Source of the DNA: an uncultured Alteromonadaceae bacterium
GTDB taxonomy: Bacteria; Pseudomonadota; Gammaproteobacteria; Enterobacterales; Alteromonadaceae
Assembly (NCBI GenBank): GCA_947501935.1
Contig: CANMXU010000007.1
Span: 1 to 64,000, forward strand
Reading direction: 5' to 3'
Length of the DNA stretch: 64,000 nt
Shown piece by piece: positions 48,940 to 59,407 of the stretch. Below the pieces are notes generated by a model. It saw nothing but the letters and a program-made list of their open reading frames with translations. It made no database searches and was not told the DNA's origin. A program made the translations under genes and the position numbers. The number at the start of each line of letters is the position of its first letter. Within the stretch, counting starts at the first letter, position 1.

Positions 48940-49842
48940 TTAATATTCTTTCATTTTAGCGATCAAAAAATCAACCGCTACTTTCACTTTAGGTACTTGA
49001 TAACGGTGCCTTTGATACAACAGAAATACGCCTAAATTAGAATTTTGAGTGATATTAATTGCAGGGCTTAACTTCAGCTCGCTTAGTTCACCTGAGTCAA
49101 TATAAGGTTGTAAAACCCAGCGTGGCATCATTAAAATTCCACCACCTTCTATTGCTTTGTCGACTAACCATTTTCCATTATTTGAAATCAAGGCATCAGG
49201 AGACGATACATCTTGCCACTTACCGGCAATTTCAGCTATCCATGGTGTTGGTCCATTGGGTGTTTTAAAATACAGCCCTTTATGAGCGGCTAAATCAAGC
49301 GGAGAACATGGCGTGCCGTATTTCTGCAAATAACTGTTAGCAGCTACAGGAATAAAATTATTATCCATAAGCTTTATTGCGATAACTCTTTCATCAGGTG
49401 CATAGCCGCCGCGAATAGCTAAATCAACATCATCTTTGCCTAGGGTTGATAACTCATCACTTAAGGTCACGTTTAAAATAATATCTGGGTATTTTTGGCT
49501 AAACTCGTCTAGCAGGGGCAATAATATACGTTCGCCATAGCCGACCATAGAGCTGATATTTAACATGCCCATAGGGCTAGATTGATAAGACTTTACACTT
49601 TCATCACTTTGCTCAATTAAGGCGATAATTTGTTTTGCCTGTTGATAATAAGACTGGCCAATTTCGCTTAATTTAACCACTCGGGTTGAACGCACTAATA
49701 ACGTTGCGCCAAGTGATTGCTCTAAGTCGGCTATTCGGCGTGACAATGAAGAAGGGGGAACTGAAAATAACTTAGCAGCTTTTGTGAAGCTTTTAGTTTC
49801 AACAACTTCAACAAAATATTTTAAGGCTCTTAATTTATCCAT
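48940..49842 (-). CDS. LysR-family transcriptional regulator
   Basis: A 300-residue LysR protein. The N-terminal winged helix (LRALKYFVEVVETKSFTKAA, PSSLSRRIADLEQSLGATLLVR) is followed by a type-2 periplasmic-binding effector domain starting near residue 90 (GMLNISSMVGYGERILLPLL). The helix-turn-helix belongs to the large subgroup of regulators next to oxidoreductase genes. It is divergent from the MDR oxidoreductase with a 136-base gap, so that gene is its likely target. Confidence 0.92.
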   Translation of the reverse strand: MDKLRALKYFVEVVETKSFTKAAKLFSVPPSSLSRRIADLEQSLGATLLVRSTRVVKLSEIGQSYYQQAKQIIALIEQSDESVKSYQSSPMGMLNISSMVGYGERILLPLLDEFSQKYPDIILNVTLSDELSTLGKDDVDLAIRGGYAPDERVIAIKLMDNNFIPVAANSYLQKYGTPCSPLDLAAHKGLYFKTPNGPTPWIAEIAGKWQDVSSPDALISNNGKWLVDKAIEGGGILMMPRWVLQPYIDSGELSELKLSPAINITQNSNLGVFLLYQRHRYQVPKVKVAVDFLIAKMKEY

Positions 49843-49978
49843 TAAGCTCTCAATGCCACTATTGTCATAAAGACAATAGTAATTGGCTAATACATGTATA
49901 TATCATAAGTTAAAACCAGTGGATAATCTTGCCTATTGAAAATATACACCGCATTTTAGTATCCATTGGAGATTGATT

Positions 49979-50977
49979 ATGATTTTGAACAAAGCTATTC
50001 ACTTAACTGCACGCCCAAGCGCAGGCCCGATCACAAACGAAATTTTTGAAGTTGTTGAAAAGCAAGTGCCAACAATAGAGCAAGGTCAATTTCTAGTAAA
50101 ACAATCACATATGTCGCTTGACCCGGCAATGTTCGGTTGGATGAGCCCAGATACTGAGAGCTATATTCCTCCGGTTGCCCTAGGTGATGTAATGCGCAGC
50201 TCTGGCATTGGTGAAGTGGTAGAAAGTAATAACCCTGACTTTAACGTAGGTGATCGCGTTATGGGCATGATGGGCTGGCAGCAATATTTTATATCCACAG
50301 GTGCTGGTTTAAATAAAGTACAGGCGCCATTGTCTGATGAAGCGGTTTTATCTGTAGTGGCGCTGCCGGGTTTAACGGCAACTCAAGGGCTATTTAATGT
50401 TGGCAAACCTAAAAAGGGTGAAACCCTAATTGTTACCGGAGCTGCAGGCTCGGTAGGTTCAATTGTTGGTCAACTGGCAAAAGCCGAAGGTTTGCGTGTT
50501 ATTGGCGTTGTTGGTAGCGACGAAAAAGCCAACTGGATAGTCAATGAGTTAGGTTTTGACGCGGCAATTAACTATAAAAGTGCAGACTTAGCCAGTCAAT
50601 TAGCGCAAAAAGCACCTGATGGCATTGATGTATACTTTGAAAATACTGGCGGTGATATTCAGCCACTAATTTTTGAACGTATGAATGCTCATGCTCGTGT
50701 GGTTGTATGTGGTCTTATTGCTGATTATGCCAAGGAAACGCCAACAGCTGGCCCAAGTTGGTTAAATGTGATCAAAAAAAGGATCACTATTCAAGGTTTC
50801 ACCATGCCAGATCATTTCCATCAAGTGCCTGAGTTATTGGCGAAACTAACTCCTTATGTTATGGCTGATAAAATTAAATACCGAGCGCATGTATTAAATG
50901 GTTTGGAATCAGCTGTTGATGGCCTTAACTTGTTCTTTTCTGGTGAAAATAAAGGCAAGTTAATTGTTAAGTTATAA
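49979..50977 (+). CDS. NADP-dependent zinc-free MDR oxidoreductase
   Basis: A medium-chain dehydrogenase/reductase of the CurA / leukotriene-B4-dehydrogenase class, which reduces the C=C bond of alpha,beta-unsaturated aldehydes and ketones. From ATG 49979 (GGAG 7 bases upstream) it has 332 residues. The substrate-side opening (MSLDPAMFGWMS), the Rossmann motif VTGAAGSVGSIVGQLAKAEG and the NADP-region ENTGGDIQ are present. No zinc ligands are seen. Probably activated by the divergent LysR protein under carbonyl or oxidative stress (inference). Confidence 0.9.
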   Translation: MILNKAIHLTARPSAGPITNEIFEVVEKQVPTIEQGQFLVKQSHMSLDPAMFGWMSPDTESYIPPVALGDVMRSSGIGEVVESNNPDFNVGDRVMGMMGWQQYFISTGAGLNKVQAPLSDEAVLSVVALPGLTATQGLFNVGKPKKGETLIVTGAAGSVGSIVGQLAKAEGLRVIGVVGSDEKANWIVNELGFDAAINYKSADLASQLAQKAPDGIDVYFENTGGDIQPLIFERMNAHARVVVCGLIADYAKETPTAGPSWLNVIKKRITIQGFTMPDHFHQVPELLAKLTPYVMADKIKYRAHVLNGLESAVDGLNLFFSGENKGKLIVKL

Positions 50978-51076
50978 TGGCTAATCGACTGCGACCACTG
51001 CCAGAACTTGTGATTAAGCACTTGTAATAGTGCTTGTACTTAGCGCTTGAAGCTAGGCTATTTTTGTTTAGCCAAT

Positions 51077-51107
51077 AAAAAGGGAATCAATTAATGATTC
51101 CCTTTTT
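51077..51107 (+). terminator. Terminator of the MDR oxidoreductase
   Basis: AAAAAGGGAATCA pairs perfectly with TGATTCCCTTTTT around ATTAA. It is about 100 bases after the stop, at the end of the transcript. Confidence 0.85.
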
Positions 51108-51331
51108 GGTTTATTAACACGCTATTTATCTAATTATTATCAATCATTATTTAGCTTTGTAGGCTATGTGGTGAGTTTATGGTCTGTTAACTATGTCGTT
51201 GTTTAAGGGGTGAGCATTGCTTTATTATTTGTCGTATATATGTGATTATATTGCTTTGTATTAAATTGTACTCATTTATACCTACTTGCAATATATGCAT
51301 GTGGGTGGGCTCTTAATAAACAGGACATCTT

Positions 51332-52435
51332 GTGAATAATAATATTTCTGCCCCTAAACCAGCACGTATTGTCTCGATAGATGCGCTGCGCGGCTTCGAT
51401 ATGTTATGGATTGCCGGCGGAGCTAAAGTCATAGAAAGCTTACACCGTGGTGCAAACAATCAATACACAGGTTTTCTCGCCGAGCAAATGAAGCATGCTA
51501 GCTGGCAAGGCTTTACCTTCCTCGATATTATTATGCCGTTGTTCTTATTCATTACCGGTTGCTCGGCAGTGTTTTCTATACAAAATAGACTGCAGGTTGC
51601 CGGTGAACATAGCTTTTATCGTCATGTTTTAACCCGAGTCGCGATTTTGTGGCTATTAGGCATGGTTTTTCAGGGCAAGTTACTTTCTTTTGACCCTGCT
51701 CAATTTGACTATTTTTCTAATACCTTACAAGCGATAGCTATTGGCTATTTAGGGACTTGTCTAATAGTTAGAAATTTCACCTTAGCAAAGCAAATAGCAA
51801 TAACGGCATTTTTACTGGTTAGTTACTGGGCTTTAATGCACTTTGTACCAGGTTATGATTTTGGCGTAAAAACCAATTTAGCCTATCGTATTGACGAGCT
51901 GGTATTAGGTGCGTATCGGGGCGACGTTGAATATACTTGGGTATTAACCAGCTTCACTTTTATATGTACTACCATGCTAGGTGCATTTGCCGGACAAATA
52001 CTTAAAAACGTTAAATTTACTCAGTATAAAAAATTACAGTACTTGTTTGTTTTTGGCGTAGTTTTAACCGTAGCAGGGCATTTACTTAGCCTACACGACC
52101 CATGTATTAAAAAAATTGGTACCAGCTCTTTTACGCTAATATCTGCGGGCTACTGTGCTATTTTGTTGGCGATATTTTATGGACTTTTCGACATTATTGG
52201 CTTGAAGCGGTTGGCCTTACCTTTCGTGGTTTTAGGGCAAAATGCCATTTTGGTTTACATGATTTTTGCCTATAGCCGTTTTATTAATTTAGCACCAACT
52301 TCAAAGAAATTATTATTTGGTTTTCAAGAAAACTTAACGGTGTGGTATCCGCTGGCCGTCAGTGTAATGTCGGTTATTTTGATGTGGCTTATTTTCTATT
52401 TCTTATATCAGAAAAAAGCATTTTTAAAGATTTAA
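51332..52435 (+). CDS. DUF5009 / HGSNAT-like membrane acyltransferase
   Basis: This 367-residue polytopic membrane protein has about ten hydrophobic segments. The N-terminal family motif RIVSIDALRGFDMLWI, the following FTFLDIIMPLFLFITG and the later LGQNAILVYMIFAYSRF mark the group related to heparan-alpha-glucosaminide acetyltransferase. Such proteins carry acetyl groups across the membrane to glucosamine-type sugars. The start is GTG 51332 with AGGA upstream. A role in chitin or peptidoglycan sugar use is possible but not shown by neighbours. Confidence 0.85.
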   Translation: MNNNISAPKPARIVSIDALRGFDMLWIAGGAKVIESLHRGANNQYTGFLAEQMKHASWQGFTFLDIIMPLFLFITGCSAVFSIQNRLQVAGEHSFYRHVLTRVAILWLLGMVFQGKLLSFDPAQFDYFSNTLQAIAIGYLGTCLIVRNFTLAKQIAITAFLLVSYWALMHFVPGYDFGVKTNLAYRIDELVLGAYRGDVEYTWVLTSFTFICTTMLGAFAGQILKNVKFTQYKKLQYLFVFGVVLTVAGHLLSLHDPCIKKIGTSSFTLISAGYCAILLAIFYGLFDIIGLKRLALPFVVLGQNAILVYMIFAYSRFINLAPTSKKLLFGFQENLTVWYPLAVSVMSVILMWLIFYFLYQKKAFLKI

Positions 52436-52495
52436 TTGCAGATAGTTTACATGCTAGATAATCCGCTATTTTCTTAATCTTGTGAAAAAAAAACA

Positions 52496-53287
52496 TTACT
52501 TTAAGGCAAAGCCTTGTACGTCGGCGGCGAGAATTTTGTATTCTTTATTTATCACACCCTTTTCAACAAGCTGCTGATAACTTGCTAATACTTTGGCGCA
52601 CAGTTGCTCGCCGTTAGGAAAGGTTTTTGGTGTAGTTATCGGGTAACCGAGCATGGTATATAACGGGTAACTTCTTAATTGATAGCTGTTTAAAGGAAAA
52701 AAACGCTGCTGGGCATTAACCATCATATTATCAAAAACAATAAAGTAGTTACCTCTACCGGCTACTAAGCCTTGAATAGCTGCTTTAATAGTACTTGGTC
52801 TCATAAAGTTTATTGCTTTATTGGCCTTGATCCCTTCAAAGTTCCCTAAAGGTAAGTCATGTAAAATAATCACTTGTTGGTTTTCAAAACCTTGCTCGGT
52901 ATAAAATTCTTCCAAACTTTCATCAAGGTAATATACCCGCAAAGTTATTTCTGTGGGCGGTACGCAGATGTGCAGAATATCTTCGGTTTTTTGACTATCT
53001 ACTTCGCCGTAATTAATAAAGGGAATTTTACCTGCTGCTACTTGTTGCTGCATACGGTTATAGGGCACATTTACAAAGTCGACGGCTAATCCTGCATGTT
53101 GATATACTTTTTGCGCTAAGCGGTAATGAACACCAGAAAAGGTAGTCTCGTTAATTTGTTCCCAGTAGGGCGGGAATGTTAAGAAGTATTGCTTGAGCTT
53201 GTTATTCCCCTGCAGGTGTTCGGCAAAACTGCCAAGTGGCAAATACAGTAAACCATAAAATAACGCTGTTAATATTCGCCGATGCAT
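52496..53287 (-). CDS. Solitary periplasmic solute-binding protein (SBP_bac_3-like)
   Basis: A 263-residue exported protein with signal peptide (HRRILTALFYGLLYLPLGSFA) and the two-lobe periplasmic-binding pattern: FPPYWEQINETTFSGVHYRL at the N-terminal lobe and GRGNYFIVFDNMMVNAQ in the hinge region. It is the third such protein in this window without permease or ATPase genes. Solitary members often serve as extracellular sensors or share another transporter. Monocistronic. Confidence 0.78.
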   Translation of the reverse strand: MHRRILTALFYGLLYLPLGSFAEHLQGNNKLKQYFLTFPPYWEQINETTFSGVHYRLAQKVYQHAGLAVDFVNVPYNRMQQQVAAGKIPFINYGEVDSQKTEDILHICVPPTEITLRVYYLDESLEEFYTEQGFENQQVIILHDLPLGNFEGIKANKAINFMRPSTIKAAIQGLVAGRGNYFIVFDNMMVNAQQRFFPLNSYQLRSYPLYTMLGYPITTPKTFPNGEQLCAKVLASYQQLVEKGVINKEYKILAADVQGFALK

Positions 53288-53519
53288 CTAATTTTCCTTT
53301 TACTGCTGAACACTTTTTATCGTTAAAAAACCTTAATAGTAAAAGTATAGAATAAAATTATTTAAGTGACTTTATTGGTAATAAAACTGCTTGGGAATAG
53401 CCACTTGCTTGATTTATATCATCAGTAGTTACTTATCATCAGCACAAACATAAGTTGTATCAGCAGCCAAAGTTCTTTTTTTGAGAAAAAAAGCATAACT
53501 TAACAGTAAATGTTTTAGC

Positions 53520-53543
53520 CATCTAAACGTTTAGATGTTGACA
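53520..53543 (+). promoter_or_regulatory. Met-box-like palindrome at the metA-metH promoter
   Basis: CATCTAAACGTTTAGATG (53520-53537) is a perfect 18-bp palindrome ending directly at a TTGACA -35 hexamer (53538-53543). Read as tandem 8-mers, AAACGTTT and AGATGTTG each resemble the MetJ box AGACGTCT. The position suits repression of metA-metH by a MetJ-type regulator with S-adenosylmethionine. The gap 53288-53698 holds no gene. Confidence 0.5.
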
Positions 53544-53698
53544 TTTTTGACATTCCGCGTCACATTAGCCGTTATATTAATGTCTAAATTAATGCCTATA
53601 TTAGAATATAGTCATTAGGTGCTTTGTTGTGAGTAATATCACGGTATTTAAATGCGCACATAATGAACACTAGCATTTCCACGTAAGAGGTTGAAAAC

Positions 53699-54652
53699 AT
53701 GCCCATTAAAATTCCTGATCAGTTACCTGCGTTGTCGATTCTTGATAAAGAGAATATCTTTGTTATGTCTGAGCACCGCGCCGCTAATCAAGAAATTAGG
53801 CCGATGCAAGTGGCTATATTAAATTTAATGCCAAATAAAATAGAAACTGAAGTGCAAATTCTGCGCATGCTAGCGAATACACCGCTGCAAATTAATGTTG
53901 AGTTTGTCCGTATTCATAAAAATGTTTCTAAAAATACTCCGAAAGAGCATTTAGATAATTTTTATTGCTTGTTTGACGATATTAAAGACAAACAATACGA
54001 CGGCCTTATTATTACTGGCGCACCTTTAGCCTTGCTTGATTATAGCGAAGTACGCTTTTGGGATAAAATTTGTGAAGTGTTTGACTGGGCTGAAAAGAAT
54101 GTTACTTCAACCATGTTTTCTTGTTGGGCAGCGCATGCAGCTATGTATCATCACTATGGCTTAAATCGTCATTTACGCGAGCAAAAACTATCAGGGGTTT
54201 ATAAACATAAAACCTTAGATGTACGTGAAGAGTTAACTCGAGGTTTTGACGGTAACTTTAAAGTGCCACATTCTCGTTATGGTTATATTACCAAAGAAGA
54301 TTATCAGTCAGTACCTGAGCTGAAAATTGTTGCTGAATCAGAAGAAGCCGGTGTTTATGTAGTTGCCAGTAAAAATAAACAACAGGTTTATATTACCGGC
54401 CATCCAGAATATGACGCAACCACCTTACATGAAGAATATCAGCGTGATCTAAAAGCGTCTGATAATGTTAAAATGCCATTGGGTTATTACCCCAATGATG
54501 ACGCTAGCGCGGAACCTTTAAGTTCTTGGCGCAGCCATGGCAGTTTGTTATTTACTAACTGGCTTAATTATTACGTATACCAAATGACCCCTTACCAGCT
54601 AGACGCTGATAATATTCAGGCCATACATCCAGGAGCAAAACGTGAACAGTAG
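53699..54652 (+). CDS. metA: Homoserine O-succinyltransferase MetA
   Basis: MetA acylates homoserine to commit it to methionine synthesis. The 317-residue protein starts [20 protein letters not shown], as in the family. It has the nucleophilic Cys in [15 protein letters not shown], the [17 protein letters not shown] segment and the catalytic His-Glu region [10 protein letters not shown]. Whether succinyl- or acetyl-CoA is used depends on few residues, and I cannot settle it. An AAGAGG ribosome site precedes the ATG. The 3' end overlaps metH. Confidence 0.95.
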   Translation: MPIKIPDQLPALSILDKENIFVMSEHRAANQEIRPMQVAILNLMPNKIETEVQILRMLANTPLQINVEFVRIHKNVSKNTPKEHLDNFYCLFDDIKDKQYDGLIITGAPLALLDYSEVRFWDKICEVFDWAEKNVTSTMFSCWAAHAAMYHHYGLNRHLREQKLSGVYKHKTLDVREELTRGFDGNFKVPHSRYGYITKEDYQSVPELKIVAESEEAGVYVVASKNKQQVYITGHPEYDATTLHEEYQRDLKASDNVKMPLGYYPNDDASAEPLSSWRSHGSLLFTNWLNYYVYQMTPYQLDADNIQAIHPGAKREQ

Positions 54653-57600
54653 TATTTTGCGATCAGCATCGTTCGACTTAATTGAGCAGCAATTACAAGA
54701 GCGTATTTTAATTCTTGATGGCGCTATGGGTACCATGATCCAAGCGTATAAATTTGAAGAGCAAGATTATCGCGGTGATCGCTTCTCTGATTGGCATCTT
54801 GATGTAAAAGGCAATAACGATATGTTAGTGCTTTCTCAGCCTAGCATTATTAAAGCCATTCATAGTGAATATTTAGCCGCCGGAGCCGATATTCTCGAAA
54901 CTAATACTTTTAACGCGACAACCATTGCCATGGCTGATTATGACATGGAAGATTATAGCGCTGAAATTAACTTAGTTGCCGCGCAATTAGCGCGTGAAGT
55001 TGCCGATGAATATACCAAACAAAACCCAGATAAACCGCGTTTTGTTGCGGGCGTATTAGGGCCAACAAACCGTACCTGTTCAATTTCTCCTGATGTTAAC
55101 GATCCTGCATTTCGTAATGTTACCTTTGATGAATTAAAAGAAGCTTATATAGAGTCAACTAAAGCCTTAATTGAAGGCGGCTCAGACATTATTTTAATTG
55201 AAACTATATTTGATACCTTAAATGCCAAAGCGGCTATTTTTGCCGTTGAAACAGTATTTGAAGAGCTTGGTATACGTTACCCTGTAATGATTTCAGGTAC
55301 TATTACTGACGCCTCAGGTCGTACCCTTTCAGGGCAAACCACCGAAGCATTTTATAATTCACTGCGCCATGCCAAGCCAATTTCTTTTGGTTTAAACTGT
55401 GCGCTTGGTCCGGTTGAGCTTCGTCAATATGTTGATGAACTAAGCCGAATTTCTGACTCTGCAGTTTCTGCTCATCCAAATGCAGGCTTGCCAAATGCGT
55501 TTGGTGAATACGACTTTAGCATTGAAGACATGAATAGCCATGTGAGTGAATGGGCAACATCGGGCTTTTTAAATATTATTGGTGGTTGTTGTGGTACTAC
55601 GCCGGGTCATATTAAAGGCATGGCAGAAGCAGTTGCTGGCATTAAACCTCGCGAAATTAAGCCACGTGAAATTGCTTGTCGTTTATCAGGTTTAGAAGCG
55701 CTAACTATTAAAGAAGACAGCTTATTTGTTAACGTGGGTGAACGTACCAATGTTACCGGTTCAGCTATTTTCAAACGTTTGATCACTGAAGGTAATTACG
55801 ACCAAGCCATTGCGGTTGCTTTGCAACAAGTGGAAAACGGCGCACAAATTATCGATATTAATATGGATGAAGGCATGTTGGACTCAAAAGCGGCGATGAT
55901 CCGCTTTTTGAATTTAATTGCCGGCGAGCCAGATATCGCCAAAGTGCCAATTATGCTTGATTCATCTAAATGGGATATTTTAGAAGAAGGCTTAAAATGT
56001 ATTCAAGGGAAAGGCGTTGTTAACTCTATTAGCTTAAAAGAAGGTGAAGAGAACTTCCGCGCTCAAGCAGAATTATTACGCCGTTATGGCGCAGCAGTTA
56101 TCGTGATGGCTTTTGATGAAGTTGGCCAAGCAGATACGCGTGAACGTAAATATGAAATTTGTAAACGTGCTTATCATATTTTGGTTAATGAAATAGGTTT
56201 TCCTGCTGAAGATATTATTTTTGACCCGAATATTTTTGCCGTTGCCACAGGTATTGACGAGCACAATAACTACGCGGTTGATTTTATTGAAGCGGTTAAA
56301 GATATTAAAGATAACCTACCACATGCAATGATTTCTGGTGGCGTATCGAATGTGTCGTTTTCATTTCGTGGTAATAACCCAGTACGTGAAGCTATTCATG
56401 CAGTGTTTTTATATTATGCCATTAAAAATGGTATGGACATGGGCATTGTTAATGCTGGTCAATTAGCTATTTATTCTGATTTACCTAAAGATTTAAAAGA
56501 CGCAGTAGAAGATGTTATTAACAACAGTGATGACGGCGCTACTGAGCGTTTATTAGATGTTGCTGAAAGTTACCGCGGAAAAGCCGGCAGTCAAAACAAC
56601 AAGGCTGATTTGTCGTGGCGCGAACTTCCAGTTACTAAACGCTTAGAGCATTCGTTAGTAAAAGGCATTAACGAGTTTATCGTTGAAGATACAGAAGAGG
56701 CGCGTTTAGAAGCGACTCGTCCCTTAGATGTTATTGAAGGGCCGCTAATGGACGGCATGAACGTGGTTGGCGACTTATTTGGCGCTGGCGAAATGTTCTT
56801 ACCACAAGTGGTAAAATCTGCACGGGTGATGAAACAAGCGGTTGCCCATTTAAATCCATTTATTGAAGCCGAAAAAACTGAAGTTAAATCAAACGGTAAA
56901 ATTTTATTAGCCACAGTAAAAGGTGACGTTCACGACATTGGTAAAAATATCGTCGGCGTAGTACTGCAATGTAATAACTACGACATTATCGACTTAGGCG
57001 TAATGGTTTCGTGTGATGATATTTTACGTGTTGCTAAAGAAGAAAACGTTGATGTAATTGGCTTATCTGGCCTTATTACGCCATCGCTTGACGAAATGGT
57101 GCATGTTGCTAAAGAAATGAAACGTCGTGACCTGAACTTACCATTACTTATTGGCGGTGCAACCACTTCAAAAGCACATACAGCAGTTAAAATTGAGCCG
57201 CAATATGAGCACCCGGTAGTATATGTGCCAAATGCCTCACGCTCGGTTTCAGTGGTTAGTTCATTACTTTCTGAAGAACTACGTCCAGCCTTTATGGAAC
57301 GTCAAAAAGCTGAATATGTAAAAGTACGTGAACGCCATTATAAAAAAGGCCCGCGTTCTAGTTTAATTGCGCTTGAAGAAGCACGCGCGAATGCCACGCC
57401 AATTAGCTTTGACAACTACACTCCAAAAGTGCCAAACAAACTTGGCGTAACGGTATTAGATAATTTAGATTTAAACGAAGTTAGAAAATACATTGATTGG
57501 ACGCCATTTTTCATGACTTGGCAGCTATCAGGTAAATACCCGTTAATACTTCGTCATGAAGTTGTAGGTGAAGAGGCGACCAAGCTATTTAACGACGCCA

Positions 57601-58346
57601 ATGCCATGCTTGATGATGTGATTAACAATAAAAAGCTCAGCGCTAAAGCAGTGTTTGGTTTATTCCCAGCCCAGCGTGAACAAGACGATTTAGTCTTATT
57701 TGAAAATGATGAGCGTCAGCAGCCATTAATGAAACTGCACCAGCTACGTCAGCAAAGTAAAAAACCAGCAGGACAATTTAACCGCTGTTTAGCTGATTAT
57801 GTTGCTGATGAAGATTCAGGTGTAAATGACTACATGGGAGCGTTTGCAGTATCCGCAGGTTTTGGTTGTGATGAGCTGGTAAAAGAATTTAATGCTGAGC
57901 ATGACGATTACAACAGTATTTTAATAAAAGCCGTTGCCGATCGTTTAGCTGAAGCAAGCGCTGAATACTTGCATGAAAAAGTGCGTAAAGAATATTGGGG
58001 CTACGCGCCTGATGAAGCCTTAAATAACGATTCATTAATTCGTGAGCAGTATCAAGGTATTCGACCAGCTCCAGGTTACCCTGCGTGTCCTGAGCATACC
58101 GAAAAAGGCTTGTTGTGGGAGCTACTTAATGTGCAAGAAAACATTGGTATGGAGTTAACTTCAAGCTTTGCTATGTGGCCAGGTGCAGCAGTAAGCGGTT
58201 GGTATTTTGCTCATCCTGACAGTAAATACTTTGCGGTTGCCAAAGTAGCTAAAGACCAAGTAGAAAGTTATGCTATACGTAAAGAAATGACCATGCCACA
58301 GGCTGAGCGTTGGTTGTCGGCTAACTTAGATTACGAGCCAGAATAA
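54642..58346 (+). CDS. metH: Cobalamin-dependent methionine synthase MetH
   Basis: MetH moves a methyl group from methyltetrahydrofolate to homocysteine through cobalamin. All four modules are visible in 1234 residues: the homocysteine domain ([15 protein letters not shown], with zinc cysteines in GLNCALG and [10 protein letters not shown]), the pterin domain ([13 protein letters not shown]), the cobalamin domain ([18 protein letters not shown], with the lower-ligand His) and the C-terminal activation domain ([11 protein letters not shown], then [12 protein letters not shown]). The GTG start at 54642 has AGGAG upstream and overlaps metA by 11 bases. Confidence 0.97.
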   Translation: MNSSILRSASFDLIEQQLQERILILDGAMGTMIQAYKFEEQDYRGDRFSDWHLDVKGNNDMLVLSQPSIIKAIHSEYLAAGADILETNTFNATTIAMADYDMEDYSAEINLVAAQLAREVADEYTKQNPDKPRFVAGVLGPTNRTCSISPDVNDPAFRNVTFDELKEAYIESTKALIEGGSDIILIETIFDTLNAKAAIFAVETVFEELGIRYPVMISGTITDASGRTLSGQTTEAFYNSLRHAKPISFGLNCALGPVELRQYVDELSRISDSAVSAHPNAGLPNAFGEYDFSIEDMNSHVSEWATSGFLNIIGGCCGTTPGHIKGMAEAVAGIKPREIKPREIACRLSGLEALTIKEDSLFVNVGERTNVTGSAIFKRLITEGNYDQAIAVALQQVENGAQIIDINMDEGMLDSKAAMIRFLNLIAGEPDIAKVPIMLDSSKWDILEEGLKCIQGKGVVNSISLKEGEENFRAQAELLRRYGAAVIVMAFDEVGQADTRERKYEICKRAYHILVNEIGFPAEDIIFDPNIFAVATGIDEHNNYAVDFIEAVKDIKDNLPHAMISGGVSNVSFSFRGNNPVREAIHAVFLYYAIKNGMDMGIVNAGQLAIYSDLPKDLKDAVEDVINNSDDGATERLLDVAESYRGKAGSQNNKADLSWRELPVTKRLEHSLVKGINEFIVEDTEEARLEATRPLDVIEGPLMDGMNVVGDLFGAGEMFLPQVVKSARVMKQAVAHLNPFIEAEKTEVKSNGKILLATVKGDVHDIGKNIVGVVLQCNNYDIIDLGVMVSCDDILRVAKEENVDVIGLSGLITPSLDEMVHVAKEMKRRDLNLPLLIGGATTSKAHTAVKIEPQYEHPVVYVPNASRSVSVVSSLLSEELRPAFMERQKAEYVKVRERHYKKGPRSSLIALEEARANATPISFDNYTPKVPNKLGVTVLDNLDLNEVRKYIDWTPFFMTWQLSGKYPLILRHEVVGEEATKLFNDANAMLDDVINNKKLSAKAVFGLFPAQREQDDLVLFENDERQQPLMKLHQLRQQSKKPAGQFNRCLADYVADEDSGVNDYMGAFAVSAGFGCDELVKEFNAEHDDYNSILIKAVADRLAEASAEYLHEKVRKEYWGYAPDEALNNDSLIREQYQGIRPAPGYPACPEHTEKGLLWELLNVQENIGMELTSSFAMWPGAAVSGWYFAHPDSKYFAVAKVAKDQVESYAIRKEMTMPQAERWLSANLDYEPE

Positions 58347-58373
58347 ATTTGTTTGCCTAAATAAATGAACATC

Positions 58374-58397
58374 AAGGGCTGCTTTTGCAGCCCTTTT
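58374..58397 (+). terminator. Terminator of metA-metH
   Basis: AAGGGCTGC pairs with GCAGCCCTT around a TTTT loop, followed by T residues, 27 bases after the metH stop. Confidence 0.9.
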
Positions 58398-58486
58398 TAT
58401 TTTGTTTCCTTCGGCTTAATAACTTATTGAATATGCTGTGGTAATAATATGACCAATAACTAAGCAGCTTAGTTAAGCTATAAGAC

Positions 58487-58514
58487 TTGCTTTTTAGTTT
58501 GAAAAGCGTAGAAT
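58487..58514 (+). promoter_or_regulatory. Likely sigma-70 promoter of the rpsP operon
   Basis: TTGCTT (58487-58492) and TAGAAT (58509-58514) are spaced by 16 bases. They lie about 80 bases before rpsP, with a GC-rich GTAGAATACGCGAG discriminator region suited to stringent control. Confidence 0.5.
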
Positions 58515-58594
58515 ACGCGAGCTTTTCTGTCACCTTGGGTGTCAGGAAGTGTCTGGAAAATTCGTTTTAACACTTTAAATAAATAGAGGACGAT

Positions 58595-58843
58595 ATGGTT
58601 ACCATTCGTTTAGCTCGTGGCGGCGCAAAAAAGCGTCCATTCTATCAGGTTGTTGTTGCAGATAGCCGTAATTCTCGCGATGGTCGTTTCATCGAAAGAG
58701 TTGGTTTCTTCAACCCTACAGCGCAAGGTCAAGCGGAAAAATTACGTTTAGACCTAGACCGTGTCAACCATTGGGTTGGTCAAGGTGCAACTGTATCTGA
58801 TCGTGTGGCCAAGTTAGTTAAAGACGCTCAAGCAGCAGCTTAA
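58595..58843 (+). CDS. rpsP: 30S ribosomal protein S16
   Basis: This 82-residue ribosomal protein opens with the invariant [20 protein letters not shown] and contains [19 protein letters not shown]. The GAGG ribosome site is ideal. It heads the universal rpsP-rimM-trmD-rplS operon. A short 27-base gap to rimM leaves no internal terminator. Confidence 0.98.
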   Translation: MVTIRLARGGAKKRPFYQVVVADSRNSRDGRFIERVGFFNPTAQGQAEKLRLDLDRVNHWVGQGATVSDRVAKLVKDAQAAA

Positions 58844-58870
58844 TTAATCTGGTAGGTTTTAGGAGTTATC

Positions 58871-59404
58871 GTGAAAGAAGTAGTAGTTAAAGAAGTCATC
58901 TTAGGTAAAGTAGGCGCAGTTTACGGTATCAAAGGTTGGTTAAAAATACATTCATTCACTGATGATCAAGAAGCCATACTTGACTATTTTCCTTGGTCAT
59001 TAAAATTAGGAAATAAACAACGATCAGTAGAGATCACTGATTGGCGCAAGCATAACAATAGCTTAATTGTTCAAGTTGCTGGAATAGAAGACCGTGATGT
59101 TGCACAAACATTAGTTGGCTCTGAAATTGTTGTAACAGAAGAAGCGTTACCAGACTTACCTGAAGGTGAGTTCTATTGGCGCGACTTAATTGGCATGGCT
59201 GTTGTAACGTCTCAAGGTTATAACCTTGGGGTTGTTTCTGACATTATGGAAACAGGTGCTAATGACGTACTGGTTGTAAAAGCTAACCACAATGATGGCT
59301 TTGGCAAAAAAGAACGGTTAATACCGTACCTTTTTGAACAAGTTGTAGTTGAGGTCAGCGCTGAAAATAAACAAATTTGTGTTGACTGGGACCCAGGTTT
59401 CTAG
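58871..59404 (+). CDS. rimM: 16S rRNA processing factor RimM
   Basis: RimM helps maturation of the 30S head, binding S19. The 177-residue protein has the RimM domain (ILGKVGAVYGIKGWLKIHSF) and a PRC-barrel C-terminal half (FYWRDLIGMAVVTSQGYNLG and RLIPYLFEQVVVEV). The GTG start follows TAGGAG. Sits between rpsP and trmD as in most bacteria. Confidence 0.96.
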   Translation: MKEVVVKEVILGKVGAVYGIKGWLKIHSFTDDQEAILDYFPWSLKLGNKQRSVEITDWRKHNNSLIVQVAGIEDRDVAQTLVGSEIVVTEEALPDLPEGEFYWRDLIGMAVVTSQGYNLGVVSDIMETGANDVLVVKANHNDGFGKKERLIPYLFEQVVVEVSAENKQICVDWDPGF

Positions 59405-59407
59405 CTT

